From contig JAGFNJ010000027.1 in NCBI GenBank assembly GCA_017592775.1, forward strand, positions 1 to 64,000: a stretch of 64,000 nucleotides of DNA, in the 5' to 3' direction. Positions 43,583-52,188 of the stretch are shown here, piece by piece. Numbering within the stretch: position 1 is the first letter of the stretch; each line of letters opens with the position of its first letter. Source of the DNA: Candidatus Accumulibacter conexus. GTDB taxonomy: Bacteria > Pseudomonadota > Gammaproteobacteria > Burkholderiales > Rhodocyclaceae. The notes under the pieces were generated by a model. The model searched no databases and was not told the DNA's origin. It saw nothing but the letters and a program-made list of their open reading frames with translations. The translations under genes were made by a program, and so were the position numbers.

Positions 43583-44584
43583 ATGTCGGTGTTCACCGAG
43601 CTCAGCGCCAGTGTGGTGGCGGCGTGGCTCGAAAACCATTCGCTCGGCACGCTGCAGGGTCTCGAAGGCATCGCCGAGGGTGTGCAGAACTCGAACTTCT
43701 TCCTCCGCACCAGCGGCGGCGAATACGTACTGACCCTCTTCGAGCAGGTGCCGCACGCCCAGCTCCCGTTCTATACGCAGTTGCTGGCGCATCTGGCGGC
43801 GCGCGGGATTCCCTGCCCGGCACCGGTTGCCAATCGTCGCAACGAATATCTCGGCGAACTCGCCGGCCGGCCGGCGCTGATCGTCAGCCGTCTCGACGGC
43901 GTTTCGGTGGCACGGCCGACGCCGGCGCAGTGTGCGGCGATCGGCGCTGCACTGGCCGACCTGCATCTCGCCGCCCAATCCTCGCCGGTCAGCCAGCCGC
44001 ACCCGCGCGGCCCCGCCTGGTGTGTCGAGGTCGCCGCGCAACTCGTTCCGCACCTGGCGCCCGACGCTGCCGCACTGCTGGCGGACGAGTTGCGGCAGCA
44101 GGCGTCACGCCGCGGCGGCCTGCCGCGTGGCATCATCCACGCCGACCTCTTTCGCGACAACGTGCTCTTCGTCGGTGATCGCGTCAGCGGCCTGCTCGAC
44201 TTCTACTTTGCCGGTGTGGACGACCTGCTCTTCGACCTGGCGGTGGTGGCGAACGACTGGTGCACTGCTGCCGACGGCGAAGTCGACGCTGATCGCTGCC
44301 GGTCGCTGCTGGCTGCCTACCAGCGGCGGCGGCCGCTGACCGCTGGCGAACGGGCGGCCTGGCCGATGCTGTTGCGCGCGGCCGCCCTGCGTTTCTGGCT
44401 CTCGCGCCTGCAGGATCAACTCCTGCCGAGACCGGGCGCGGTGGTGACGCAGCGCGATCCCGGGCTTTACCAGGAGATCCTGCTGGCGCACCGGGCGAGC
44501 GGCGATCGCCTGCGCCTGGGCATGCCGCCCGTTGATCCGCTGCTGGCGGAGACGGCAGAGCAGGAGGCGGGGCATGGACGGTAG
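43583..44584 (+). CDS. thrB: homoserine kinase, APH-like type
   Basis: A 333-residue kinase of the aminoglycoside-phosphotransferase fold (the ThrB type of beta- and alphaproteobacteria, not the GHMP type). Motifs are EGVQNSNFFLRTSGGEYVLT (nucleotide loop), the Brenner motif GIIHADLFRDNVLF with catalytic Asp, and LLDFYFAGVDDLLFDLAVV for metal binding. It phosphorylates homoserine in threonine biosynthesis. ATG at 43583; the 3' end overlaps the following methyltransferase by 11 bases. Confidence 0.97.
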   Translation: MSVFTELSASVVAAWLENHSLGTLQGLEGIAEGVQNSNFFLRTSGGEYVLTLFEQVPHAQLPFYTQLLAHLAARGIPCPAPVANRRNEYLGELAGRPALIVSRLDGVSVARPTPAQCAAIGAALADLHLAAQSSPVSQPHPRGPAWCVEVAAQLVPHLAPDAAALLADELRQQASRRGGLPRGIIHADLFRDNVLFVGDRVSGLLDFYFAGVDDLLFDLAVVANDWCTAADGEVDADRCRSLLAAYQRRRPLTAGERAAWPMLLRAAALRFWLSRLQDQLLPRPGAVVTQRDPGLYQEILLAHRASGDRLRLGMPPVDPLLAETAEQEAGHGR

Positions 44585-45860
44585 TTACCTGCCGCAGGTC
44601 AGGGCGCAGTACGAAGCGCTGCCCTATCCGCCGCGCGACCCGGAGGAGGAGAGCCAGCGCCTGCTGCCGACCTGGCTCGACTCGCTGCCGATGATCAACC
44701 ACTACTGCTTTGCCGGACAGCAGGATTTTCGCCACGGCTGGCGCGTCCTGGCCGCCGGCGGCGGTACCGGCGACGCGACGATCTACCTGGCGGAACAATT
44801 GCGCGCCACCGATGCCGAGATCGTCCACCTCGACCTGAGCGCCGCGAGCATCGCCATCGCCCGCCGGCGGGCCGAGATCCGCGGACTCGAGAACATCCGC
44901 TGGCAGCAGGCATCCCTGCTCGAGCTGCCCGGGCTGGGGCTGGGCGAGTTCGACTACATCAACTGCTCGGGGGTCCTGCACCACCTGCCGGACCCGGATG
45001 CCGGCCTGCGCGCACTGCTCGGCGTCCTGGCGGCGGACGGGGCGATCGGCATGATGGTCTACGCGACCTACGGCCGCACCGGGGTCTACCAGATGCAGGA
45101 GCTGCTGCGGCGGATCAACGGCGGCTGCGAGGGCATCGGGCAGTGCCTCGACAATGCCCGGCAGGTGCTGGCCACCCTGCCGGCGACGAACTGGTTTGCC
45201 CGCGGTGAGCAGCTGATTTCCGATCATCGGCGCGGTGACGCCGGCATCTACGACCTGCTGCTGCATTCGCAGGATCGCTCGTACACGGTCGAAGAGCTGT
45301 ACGTGTGGTTGCACGACGCGCACGGGCTGCACATCGAATTCTCCGACGTCGGCCGCGGACGGGCACCGTACCTGCCGGAACTGGTGCTGGCACCGCGGCA
45401 GCCGCCGTTCCTCGACACCGTTGCGCGCCTGCCGCCGCGGCAGCAGCAGGCGATCGCCGAACTGCTCGGCGGCACGCTGGTGACGCACTCCTTCTATCTG
45501 TGCCGCGGCGCCCGGGTCGCCCCCTACGGCGACCCGGAGTACGTTCCGTTCTTCTGCCACGAACCGGTCACCGGTCCCGAGCTGTCGGCCATCATCCACC
45601 GCAGCAAGGAGGTTCCGTTCGTCATGCGGCACAGCCATACCGGCATCAGCGCGCCGCTCGATGTCGGCCGCTTCGGCAAGTTCATCCTCAAGTACATCGA
45701 CGGCCGGCGCAGTTTTGCCGAGGTCTTCGCCCTGGTGCGCGGCGAGGAGAAGTTCCGCCGCTCGCCGCCGGACGATGCCACGCTGTTCGCGGACTTCGCG
45801 CCGCTCTACCGCTTTCTCAACGCCATCGAGCGCATGCTGCTGACGCGCTGCCGTGCCTGA
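44574..45860 (+). CDS. class I SAM-dependent methyltransferase
   Basis: A 428-residue protein. N-terminal methyltransferase fold: SYLPQVRAQYEALPYPPRDP opening, motif I VLAAGGGTGDATIYLAEQL (about 60-78), HLDLSAASIAIARRRAE, and DYINCSGVLHHLPDPDAGLR. The C-terminal about 180 residues are unrecognised, except that the end (KYIDGRRSFAEVFALV) resembles the winged-helix tail in PqqD-type or related regulatory domains. It overlaps thrB by 11 bases and is co-transcribed. Proteins of this kind are often annotated as small-molecule methyltransferases; the substrate is unknown. Confidence 0.88.
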   Translation: MDGSYLPQVRAQYEALPYPPRDPEEESQRLLPTWLDSLPMINHYCFAGQQDFRHGWRVLAAGGGTGDATIYLAEQLRATDAEIVHLDLSAASIAIARRRAEIRGLENIRWQQASLLELPGLGLGEFDYINCSGVLHHLPDPDAGLRALLGVLAADGAIGMMVYATYGRTGVYQMQELLRRINGGCEGIGQCLDNARQVLATLPATNWFARGEQLISDHRRGDAGIYDLLLHSQDRSYTVEELYVWLHDAHGLHIEFSDVGRGRAPYLPELVLAPRQPPFLDTVARLPPRQQQAIAELLGGTLVTHSFYLCRGARVAPYGDPEYVPFFCHEPVTGPELSAIIHRSKEVPFVMRHSHTGISAPLDVGRFGKFILKYIDGRRSFAEVFALVRGEEKFRRSPPDDATLFADFAPLYRFLNAIERMLLTRCRA

Positions 45861-45944
45861 ATGCGGAGCGGATCCGCACGGCTTGCCTCGTTTCTTGCGG
45901 ACCGCTAGCATCTGCTACCCTTCGTGCTCCGGACGATCCCTGCC

Positions 45945-46682
45945 ATGGACCAATTCCCGATTCCCGCCCCTCCCCATGACGGTTCCAGCCGCCTGCTCGG
46001 GCCGGGCAGCGCCTTCGACTGGTTCCGCCAGGGCTGGGCGATCTTCACCGTCAACCCGGCCGTCTGGATCGCCATGATGGTCATCGTCATCGTCATCTAT
46101 GTCGGGCTGGCGGTCATCCCGGTCATCGGCTACCTCGCGGCCTACCTGCTGACGCCCCTGCTGGCGGCGGGAATGCTGCTCGTCTGCCGCAAGGCGGCGA
46201 TCGGCGAATCGCTCGAGATCAGCGACCTGTTTGCCGGCTTCAAGCGCGACACGGGTGCGCTGATGACGCTGGGCGTCTTCTACATGCTGGCGATGCTGCT
46301 GCTTTTCGTCCTCGTCTTCCTCTTCCTGGGCGGCGGCATCGCCGGTGGCCTGGTCCTGGCGAACCCGCTGGGCGCCGGCATCGCCCTCGGCGGCATTGCC
46401 GTCGGCGGCCTCGTCTGGCTGCTGCTGTCGCTGCTGATCGTCATGGCCGTCTGGTTCGCGCCGGCGCTGGTCGTGTTCAACCACATGCCGCCGGCGGCAG
46501 CGCTCAAGGCCAGCTTTCACGCCTGCCTGAAGAACCTCGTCAGCTTTCTGGTCTATGCGCTGCTGACGATGGTCCTGTGTTTCTTTGCCGCACTGCCGCT
46601 TGGCCTCGGATTCCTGGTCCTCGGACCGGTCCTGGCCGGCTCCGTGTATGCTTCGTATCGCGACACCTTCATTACCGCCTGA
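45945..46682 (+). CDS. BPSS1780-type multi-pass membrane protein, first of a tandem pair
   Basis: A 245-residue inner-membrane protein. An N-terminal cytoplasmic segment (GSAFDWFRQGWAIFTVNP) is followed by about six hydrophobic helices, starting with AVWIAMMVIVIVIYVGLAVI. The C-terminal PVLAGSVYASYRDTFITA is characteristic: the same ending, YVSYRDVF, occurs in the next gene, so the two are homologous and arose by duplication. Such proteins are common in betaproteobacteria; no transport motif is seen and function is unknown. Start chosen at MDQFPIP. Confidence 0.88.
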   Translation: MDQFPIPAPPHDGSSRLLGPGSAFDWFRQGWAIFTVNPAVWIAMMVIVIVIYVGLAVIPVIGYLAAYLLTPLLAAGMLLVCRKAAIGESLEISDLFAGFKRDTGALMTLGVFYMLAMLLLFVLVFLFLGGGIAGGLVLANPLGAGIALGGIAVGGLVWLLLSLLIVMAVWFAPALVVFNHMPPAAALKASFHACLKNLVSFLVYALLTMVLCFFAALPLGLGFLVLGPVLAGSVYASYRDTFITA

Positions 46683-46695
46683 CTGGCCTGACAAC

Positions 46696-47475
46696 ATGCA
46701 AGCACTGACTCTTCCCGCGGCGCAAGGATGGCGCTGGCTCACCGACGGCTTTCGCATCTTTCGCAAGGGTCATGTGATGCTGACCTTCCTCGTCGTCAGC
46801 TACTGGCTGCTGATGGCAGTGGTGAACATGCTGCCGGTGATCGGGACGGTGGTCACGACGCTGTGCATCCCGGCATTTTCGGTCAGCCTGATGAACGTCT
46901 GCCGCAACATCGAGCGCTCGCTGCCGGTGACGCCGCAACTGCTGTTCTCGGGTTTTCGCAGCAACCAGCGGTCGCTGCTGGTCCTCGGCGCCGTCTACCT
47001 GGCGGCGACGGCCGGCATCCTGGCGATCTCGGCGGTCGCCGATGGCGGCGCACTGATGGCGATGATGCTGCTCGGCGCGAAGCCGGCGGAGGACATACTG
47101 GCGAGTGGCGACATCCTCTTCGCGGCACAGATCGCCCTGCTGCTGCTCTGCCCGCTGGTGATGGCCTACTGGTATGCGCCGGTTCTCGCCGGCTGGCATT
47201 CGCTGCCGCCGGCGAAGGCGCTGTTCTTCAGCTTCGTCGCCTGTGCCCGCAACTGGCGGGCCTTCCTCGTCTACTCGCTGGCGCTGCTCCTCGTCGCGGT
47301 CGTGCTGCCGGCGCTGCTGCTGGGCGTCGTCGGCACGCTGCTGCAACTGGGTGCGTCGCTGGTGGCGACGGGGATGACCGTCCTGGTCCTGCTCGTCGTC
47401 GCACCGACGGTCTTTGCCAGCTTCTACGTCAGCTATCGTGACGTCTTCGTCAGTACCGACGAAAGCGACGCCTGA
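46696..47475 (+). CDS. BPSS1780-type multi-pass membrane protein, second of the pair
   Basis: A 259-residue membrane protein starting 13 bases after the previous stop. It has the same N-terminal logic (GWRWLTDGFRIFRKGHVMLT), about six membrane helices and the shared C-terminal signature (FASFYVSYRDVFVSTDESDA). The conserved arrangement and spacing suggest that both proteins work together, possibly as a heteromer. Function unknown. Its 3' end lies within the probable 5' end of nadD. Confidence 0.88.
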   Translation: MQALTLPAAQGWRWLTDGFRIFRKGHVMLTFLVVSYWLLMAVVNMLPVIGTVVTTLCIPAFSVSLMNVCRNIERSLPVTPQLLFSGFRSNQRSLLVLGAVYLAATAGILAISAVADGGALMAMMLLGAKPAEDILASGDILFAAQIALLLLCPLVMAYWYAPVLAGWHSLPPAKALFFSFVACARNWRAFLVYSLALLLVAVVLPALLLGVVGTLLQLGASLVATGMTVLVLLVVAPTVFASFYVSYRDVFVSTDESDA

Positions 47476-48142
47476 GGGTGCCGGTGACGGGCCGCTGGGG
47501 ATCTTCGGCGGCACCTTCGATCCGGTTCACTATGGCCACCTGCGCCTCGCCGAGGAAGCTGGCAGCGCGCTCGCGCTGACGGCGGTCCGCTGGATTCCGG
47601 CGGGTCGGCCGGCGCTGCGTGACACGCCGCAGGTGACCGCCGCGCAGCGGCTGGCGATGGTCCGCCTGGCGACTGCCGACAACCCGCTCTTCGAGGTCGA
47701 TGCGAGCGAGGTGACGGCGGCCCAGCCGAGCTTCACCGTGCCAACCCTGGAACGACTGCGCTCGCCCGGGCATTGCGGCAGCCGCCGGCCGCTCGTCCTG
47801 CTGCTCGGTGCCGACGCCTTTGCCGGTCTGCCGGGCTGGCATCGCTGGCAGTCGCTGTTCGCCCTGGCGCACCTGGCCGTTGCCCATCGCCCGGGCTTTC
47901 CGCTCGAGCGGGCGCAACTGCCGCCGGAGCTGGCCGAATACTGCCGCGATCGTTTCTGCAGCAGCCCGGACGAACTCGCTTCGTCGCCGGCCGGGCGCGT
48001 CGTCACCTTTGCGATGACGCAACTGGCGATCTCGGCGACGCGTGTTCGCCAGTTGCTGGGCAGCGGCGAAAGCGTCCGCTATTTGCTGCCTGATCCGGTT
48101 ATCGCTTATATTCAGCGCCATCGCCTTTATCCACAACACTGA
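47438..48142 (+). CDS. nadD: nicotinate-nucleotide adenylyltransferase
   Basis: A protein of about 234 residues (GTG at 47438; TTG 47414 is also possible, and no ATG is available in frame). The nucleotidyltransferase motif GIFGGTFDPVHYGHLRLAEE begins the domain, RPLVLLLGADAFAGLPGWHR follows, and the C-terminal ISATRVRQLLGSG is the family ISSTxIR motif. It adenylates nicotinate mononucleotide in NAD synthesis. The start overlaps the preceding membrane-protein gene, and rsfS follows 7 bases after the stop, the order seen in many proteobacteria. Confidence 0.95.
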   Translation: MTSSSVPTKATPEGAGDGPLGIFGGTFDPVHYGHLRLAEEAGSALALTAVRWIPAGRPALRDTPQVTAAQRLAMVRLATADNPLFEVDASEVTAAQPSFTVPTLERLRSPGHCGSRRPLVLLLGADAFAGLPGWHRWQSLFALAHLAVAHRPGFPLERAQLPPELAEYCRDRFCSSPDELASSPAGRVVTFAMTQLAISATRVRQLLGSGESVRYLLPDPVIAYIQRHRLYPQH

Positions 48143-48149
48143 GCCGTCC

Positions 48150-48533
48150 ATGAAACTTGCCGATCTCGAAAAGCTGGTCGTCGCTGCACTCGAAGACATC
48201 AAGGCCCGCGATATCGAGGTCATCGATACCAGCCGCCTGACGGCGCTCTTCGATCGCATGGTCATCGCCTGTGGCGACTCGAACCGCCAGGTCCGGTCGC
48301 TGGCACGCAACGTGCAGGAGAAGGTGAGCGAGGCTGGCGGCAGCGTCCTCTCCTGCGAGGGCGAGGAGGCGGGTGAGTGGATCCTGGTCGATCTCGGCGA
48401 CATCATCGTCCATGTCATGCAGCCGGCGGTTCGCAGTTACTACAACCTCGAGGAACTGTGGGGTGGCAAGGGGCCGCTGCGTGTCCGCCAGGCTGTCCGT
48501 CAGACCACAGAGGCCAGCGTCGGCGAGGGATGA
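48150..48533 (+). CDS. rsfS: ribosomal silencing factor RsfS
   Basis: A 127-residue protein of the Iojap/RsfS family: VAALEDIKARDIEVIDTSRL, DRMVIACGDSNRQVRSLARN, then GEWILVDLGDIIVHVMQPAV and YYNLEELWG. It binds ribosomal protein uL14 and prevents subunit joining in slow growth. ATG at 48150. The stop overlaps rlmH by ATGA. The C-terminal 15 residues past the ELWG block are variable. Confidence 0.98.
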   Translation: MKLADLEKLVVAALEDIKARDIEVIDTSRLTALFDRMVIACGDSNRQVRSLARNVQEKVSEAGGSVLSCEGEEAGEWILVDLGDIIVHVMQPAVRSYYNLEELWGGKGPLRVRQAVRQTTEASVGEG

Positions 48534-49000
48534 GGCTGGCCATCCTGGCCGTCGGGCACAAGCCGCCCGCCTGGGTGGCTGCAGGCTGTGCCGAGTATCT
48601 CAAGCGCATGCCGCGCGAGCTGCCGCTGTCGGTGATCGAGGTCAAGGCCGAGGTGCGCGGTGCGAAGAGCCGCGAACAGCTTCTCGCCGCCGAGCGGACG
48701 CGCCTGCTGGCGGTGCTGCAGGGCTTTCGCCGGCTGGTCGTTCTCGACGAGCGCGGTGCCGACCTGAGTACGCTGGATCTGGCGCAGCGCCTTGCCGGCT
48801 GGATGCAGAGCGGGGGCGACACGGCCTTCGTCATCGGCAGTGCCGACGGGGTCGACGCGGCATTGAAGCAGCAGGCCGACGAGGTCATTCGCCTCTCGCG
48901 CCTGACGCTGCCGCACGCGCTGGCGCGGTTGCTGCTCTGCGAACAGCTCTACCGCGCCTGCAGCGTCGTCCGCAACCATCCCTATCATCGCGAGGACTGA
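48530..49000 (+). CDS. rlmH: 23S rRNA pseudouridine-1915 N3-methyltransferase
   Basis: A 156-residue SPOUT methyltransferase of full length. Motifs are MRLAILAVGHKPPAWVAAGC, EYLKRMPRELPL, LDERGADLSTLDLAQRL, then AFVIGSADGVDA and the C-terminal LPHALARLLLCEQLYRACSV followed by HPYHRED. The knot region carries the SAM-binding glycine segment (FVIGSADG; most homologues read FxIGGxxG, so serine replaces glycine). It methylates pseudouridine 1915 of helix 69. Start overlaps rsfS by 4 bases. Confidence 0.98.
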   Translation: MRLAILAVGHKPPAWVAAGCAEYLKRMPRELPLSVIEVKAEVRGAKSREQLLAAERTRLLAVLQGFRRLVVLDERGADLSTLDLAQRLAGWMQSGGDTAFVIGSADGVDAALKQQADEVIRLSRLTLPHALARLLLCEQLYRACSVVRNHPYHRED

Positions 49001-49624
49001 GTGCCTGCCGGCCCGCTGCAGCAACGCGTCCATCTCGCCTCGCGCAGCCCGCGCCGGCGCGAACTGCTGGCGCAGATCGGCGTCGCCTTCGACACCATCA
49101 GCTTCCGCAGTTCGCCGCGCGAGGACGCGGCGGTCGACGAGGCGCCGCTGCCCGCGGAGGACCCGCGGCATTACGTCGAACGGCTGGCGCGCAGCAAGGC
49201 GGAGCACGGCTGCGAGCTGGTTCGTCGGCGACACCTGTTGCTGCAACCGGTCCTCGCCGCCGACACGACTCTGGAACTGGCCGGTGAGCTGATCGGCAAG
49301 CCGGCCGATGCCGACGATGCCTGCCGCATCCTGCGGCGCCTTTCGGGTCGCAGTCATCGCGTACTGACCGCCGTCGCCGTCGCCTTCCAGGGCGGCATCG
49401 AGTTCGCGCTGTCCGACAGCGTGGTGCGTTTCCGTCACCTCGACGACGAAGAAATCCGCCGCTACGTTGCCAGCGGCGAGCCGCTGGACAAGGCCGGCGC
49501 CTACGGCATCCAGGGCCGTGCGGCAATCTTCGTCGAGTACCTTGCCGGCAGCTACTCCGGGGTCATGGGGCTGCCGCTGTGCGAGACGGCGCAGTTGCTC
49601 AGGCGCTGCGGCTGTCTGCCCTAG
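49001..49624 (+). CDS. maf: Maf-family nucleoside triphosphate pyrophosphatase
   Basis: A 207-residue protein with a GTG start immediately after the rlmH stop. Maf motifs are HLASRSPRRRELLAQIGVAF, ERLARSKA, VLAADTTLELAGELIGKP, then DKAGAYGIQGRAAIFVEYLA and SGVMGLPLCET. It hydrolyses non-canonical or UTP/dTTP nucleotides to monophosphates. The family splits into YhdE, YceF and YhdE-like types; the GAYGIQG block fits the YhdE (dTTP/UTP) group. Position after rlmH is conserved in proteobacteria. Confidence 0.95.
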   Translation: MPAGPLQQRVHLASRSPRRRELLAQIGVAFDTISFRSSPREDAAVDEAPLPAEDPRHYVERLARSKAEHGCELVRRRHLLLQPVLAADTTLELAGELIGKPADADDACRILRRLSGRSHRVLTAVAVAFQGGIEFALSDSVVRFRHLDDEEIRRYVASGEPLDKAGAYGIQGRAAIFVEYLAGSYSGVMGLPLCETAQLLRRCGCLP

Positions 49625-49648
49625 GCGGCGGGGAAAGGAAAGCACGGC

Positions 49649-51400
49649 GTGGCGGCGACTGACCGGTCAGGCGAACTCGAGGCGGGGGTCGTCGCCGAGC
49701 GGATCGGCATGATCTATCGACTGACGCCACATACCCTGGCGATGTCGGTCGTCGGCTCGACGCTGATCCTGCTGGTCCTCTGGCAGTCGGCGCCCCGATT
49801 GCTGTTGCTCGGCTGGTACGCGCTGCACCATCTCGTGACCCTGCTGCGCTACCTGCTGATACGTGCCTATCGCCGGGCCGATCCGCCGCCGGCGGCGGCG
49901 CCGCTGTGGGGGCGGCGTTTCGTCATCGGCACGAGCTGCGCCGGTGTCGTCTGGGGCTGCTGCGGTACCGTCCTCTTTCCTGCCGCCGGGGATCCCGGGC
50001 AGTTTTTCGTCGGCATGTTCCTCGTCGGCGTCGCTGCGACCGGCATGTTCACCCTTTCGCCCTACCTGTGGTCGCTGCTGACCCTGTCTGTCCTGACCCT
50101 CGCGCCGATGGCGATCTCTTTTCTCGTCTCGGGCGACCGGTCGATGCAGGTCACCGGCGCCACCACCTTCCTCTTTCTCTACATCGTCCTGTCGAACGCT
50201 CGCCGCTTTGAGCGGCTCACCAGCGAGTCGATTCGCCTGCGCCTTGAACTGGGCGAAGCCAAGGTCGCGGCGGAGGCGGCGAGCGAGGCGAAGTCACAGT
50301 TTCTCGCCAACATGAGCCACGAGATCCGGACGCCGATGAACGGCGTTCTCGGCATGGCCGAACTCCTGCTCGCGACGCCGTTGTCTACCGAACAGCGCAG
50401 TCGCGTCGACACCCTGCACCGGTCGGCGCGCAACCTGCTCGACGTGATCAACGACGTTCTCGACTTCTCGAAGATCGAGGCCGGCAAGCTCGAGCTGCAC
50501 CCGGCCGACTTCGATCTGCTGCAGATGGTGGACGAGGTCCGTGCGGGTCTGGCCACTGCCGCCGGCAACAAGGGGCTGGCGCTGTCGACCGCCATCGCCG
50601 CTGCGGTGCCGCGGTTCGTCCACGGTGATGGCGCGCGCCTGCGCCAGGTGCTGATCAACCTCGTCGGCAACGCGATCAAGTTCACCGACTCCGGCAGCAT
50701 CGTCGTTTCCGTTGCCCGCAGCGACGAGCAGCGGTTCCGCTTTGCCGTCCAGGATACCGGCATTGGCCTGGCGGCAGCCGACTGCGAGCAGATCTTCGCT
50801 GCCTTTGCCCAGGCGGACGCCTCCAATACCCGGCGCCATGGCGGCACCGGTCTCGGCCTGGCGATCTCGAAGCGGATCATCAACCTGATGGGCGGGACCA
50901 TTGGCGTCGACAGCCTGCCCGGCCGCGGTTCGACCTTCTGGTTCGAGATCCCGCTGCCAGCCGGCCAGCCGCCGGTGGCGGAGGCGTCGGAGTCCGCGGG
51001 CGCGGTCGTCGCGCGGCCGCTGCACGGTCACGTTCTGCTGGTCGAGGACAATGGCGTCAACCAACTGTTGGCAGAGGCTTTTCTGCACGCGCTCGGCTTG
51101 CAGGTGACGCTCGCCGAGAATGGCCGCGAGGCCGTCGAGAGCACGCTCGCGCAGCGCTTCGATCTCATCCTGATGGATTGCCAGATGCCGGAAATGGACG
51201 GTTTCGCGGCCACGCGGCTGATCCGCGCCCGTGAGCAGGCGGCCGCAGGCGCCGGTCAGTCGCCGATTCCGATCATCGCCCTGACGGCCAATGCCTTCGA
51301 AGGCGACCGCGAGCGCTGCCTGAACAGCGGCATGAACGACTTCATCGCCAAGCCATTCACCCGCAACGAACTGTACCAGAGCCTGTCGCGCTGGCTCTGA
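49649..51400 (+). CDS. hybrid sensor histidine kinase/response regulator
   Basis: A 583-residue membrane protein (GTG at 49649 with a GGAAAGGA before it). About six transmembrane helices cover residues 20-180. A short coiled coil leads to HisKA with the phospho-accepting His at about 221 ([20 protein letters not shown]), then HATPase ([20 protein letters not shown], then [14 protein letters not shown]). A C-terminal receiver domain follows with the phospho-Asp at about 509 ([20 protein letters not shown]). It has no output domain, so signalling must pass on to another protein. No obvious cognate regulator is adjacent. Confidence 0.95.
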   Translation: MAATDRSGELEAGVVAERIGMIYRLTPHTLAMSVVGSTLILLVLWQSAPRLLLLGWYALHHLVTLLRYLLIRAYRRADPPPAAAPLWGRRFVIGTSCAGVVWGCCGTVLFPAAGDPGQFFVGMFLVGVAATGMFTLSPYLWSLLTLSVLTLAPMAISFLVSGDRSMQVTGATTFLFLYIVLSNARRFERLTSESIRLRLELGEAKVAAEAASEAKSQFLANMSHEIRTPMNGVLGMAELLLATPLSTEQRSRVDTLHRSARNLLDVINDVLDFSKIEAGKLELHPADFDLLQMVDEVRAGLATAAGNKGLALSTAIAAAVPRFVHGDGARLRQVLINLVGNAIKFTDSGSIVVSVARSDEQRFRFAVQDTGIGLAAADCEQIFAAFAQADASNTRRHGGTGLGLAISKRIINLMGGTIGVDSLPGRGSTFWFEIPLPAGQPPVAEASESAGAVVARPLHGHVLLVEDNGVNQLLAEAFLHALGLQVTLAENGREAVESTLAQRFDLILMDCQMPEMDGFAATRLIRAREQAAAGAGQSPIPIIALTANAFEGDRERCLNSGMNDFIAKPFTRNELYQSLSRWL

Positions 51401-51585
51401 GGATCGCGACCGGCGACACCCGGGCGGTGCCCGTGCGCGGTCGGCGGTCCGCCGTCGCGCGCCGGCTGCGCCTGTGGCGGCCGCCGGACCCTCCTCCCCC
51501 GCTGTGTGCGCGGCGGCACTTCCGTTTAAGAGCTTGTTAAGGAACCGTCGTCAAGCTGCGCGCACTTGCTCAGAGGATTCCTGCC

Positions 51586-52188
51586 ATGCAGCCAGCACGC
51601 CGCGACGTTTTCGACAGCCCCTGCGACTCGGTCACCGTTACCCACGCCGATTTCGCCTCGCCGCGCCGCGCGGAAGCCGAGTCGTTCATTCGCCAGGTCT
51701 TCGCCCACCACCATGCCGCTGACGTCACCTCTTTCGCCCCCAACCTGATGCTCTTCGAGCGCCAGCAGCGGATCGTCGCCGCCTGCGGCTGGCGGCCGGC
51801 AGCCAGCGAGAAGCTGTTTCTCGAATGCTATCTCGAGCAGCCCATCGAGCAGGTGATGGCCGGTCTGGCGCAGCAGCCGGTTCGCCGCGAGGAGATCGTC
51901 GAGGTCGGCAACCTGGCGGCGGAGAAGCCGGGTGGAACGATACAGGTCGTCCTGGCGCTGACCGCTCACCTCGATCGGCTGGGCTACAAATGGCTCGCCT
52001 TTACCGCGACGCGCGAGCTGATCGGTATCCTGAACCGTCTCGGCCTGCCGGCCCTGGCTTTGGCACCGGCTGATCCGGAGCGCCTGGGCGAGGCGGCCGG
52101 AACCTGGGGCAGCTATTACAGCCAGCAGCCGATCGTCGTTGCCGGGCGCATCCGTACGGCCCTGGCACGCGTTGGCCGGCGCGCATGA
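51586..52188 (+). CDS. thermostable-hemolysin family protein (GNAT-like)
   Basis: A 200-residue protein matching the thermostable hemolysin family: SPRRAEAESFIRQVFAHHHA, FAPNLMLFERQQRIVAACGW, LFLECYLEQPIEQVM, then EIVEVGNLAAEKPGG and RLGYKWLAFTATRELIGILN. The fold is related to GNAT N-acyltransferases, and the hemolysin name is historical; no signal peptide is present, so an intracellular acyltransferase role is more likely. It overlaps the next gene by 4 bases (ATGA) and opens a cluster with an AMP-ligase, a diiron-type protein and an SDR. Confidence 0.9.
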   Translation: MQPARRDVFDSPCDSVTVTHADFASPRRAEAESFIRQVFAHHHAADVTSFAPNLMLFERQQRIVAACGWRPAASEKLFLECYLEQPIEQVMAGLAQQPVRREEIVEVGNLAAEKPGGTIQVVLALTAHLDRLGYKWLAFTATRELIGILNRLGLPALALAPADPERLGEAAGTWGSYYSQQPIVVAGRIRTALARVGRRA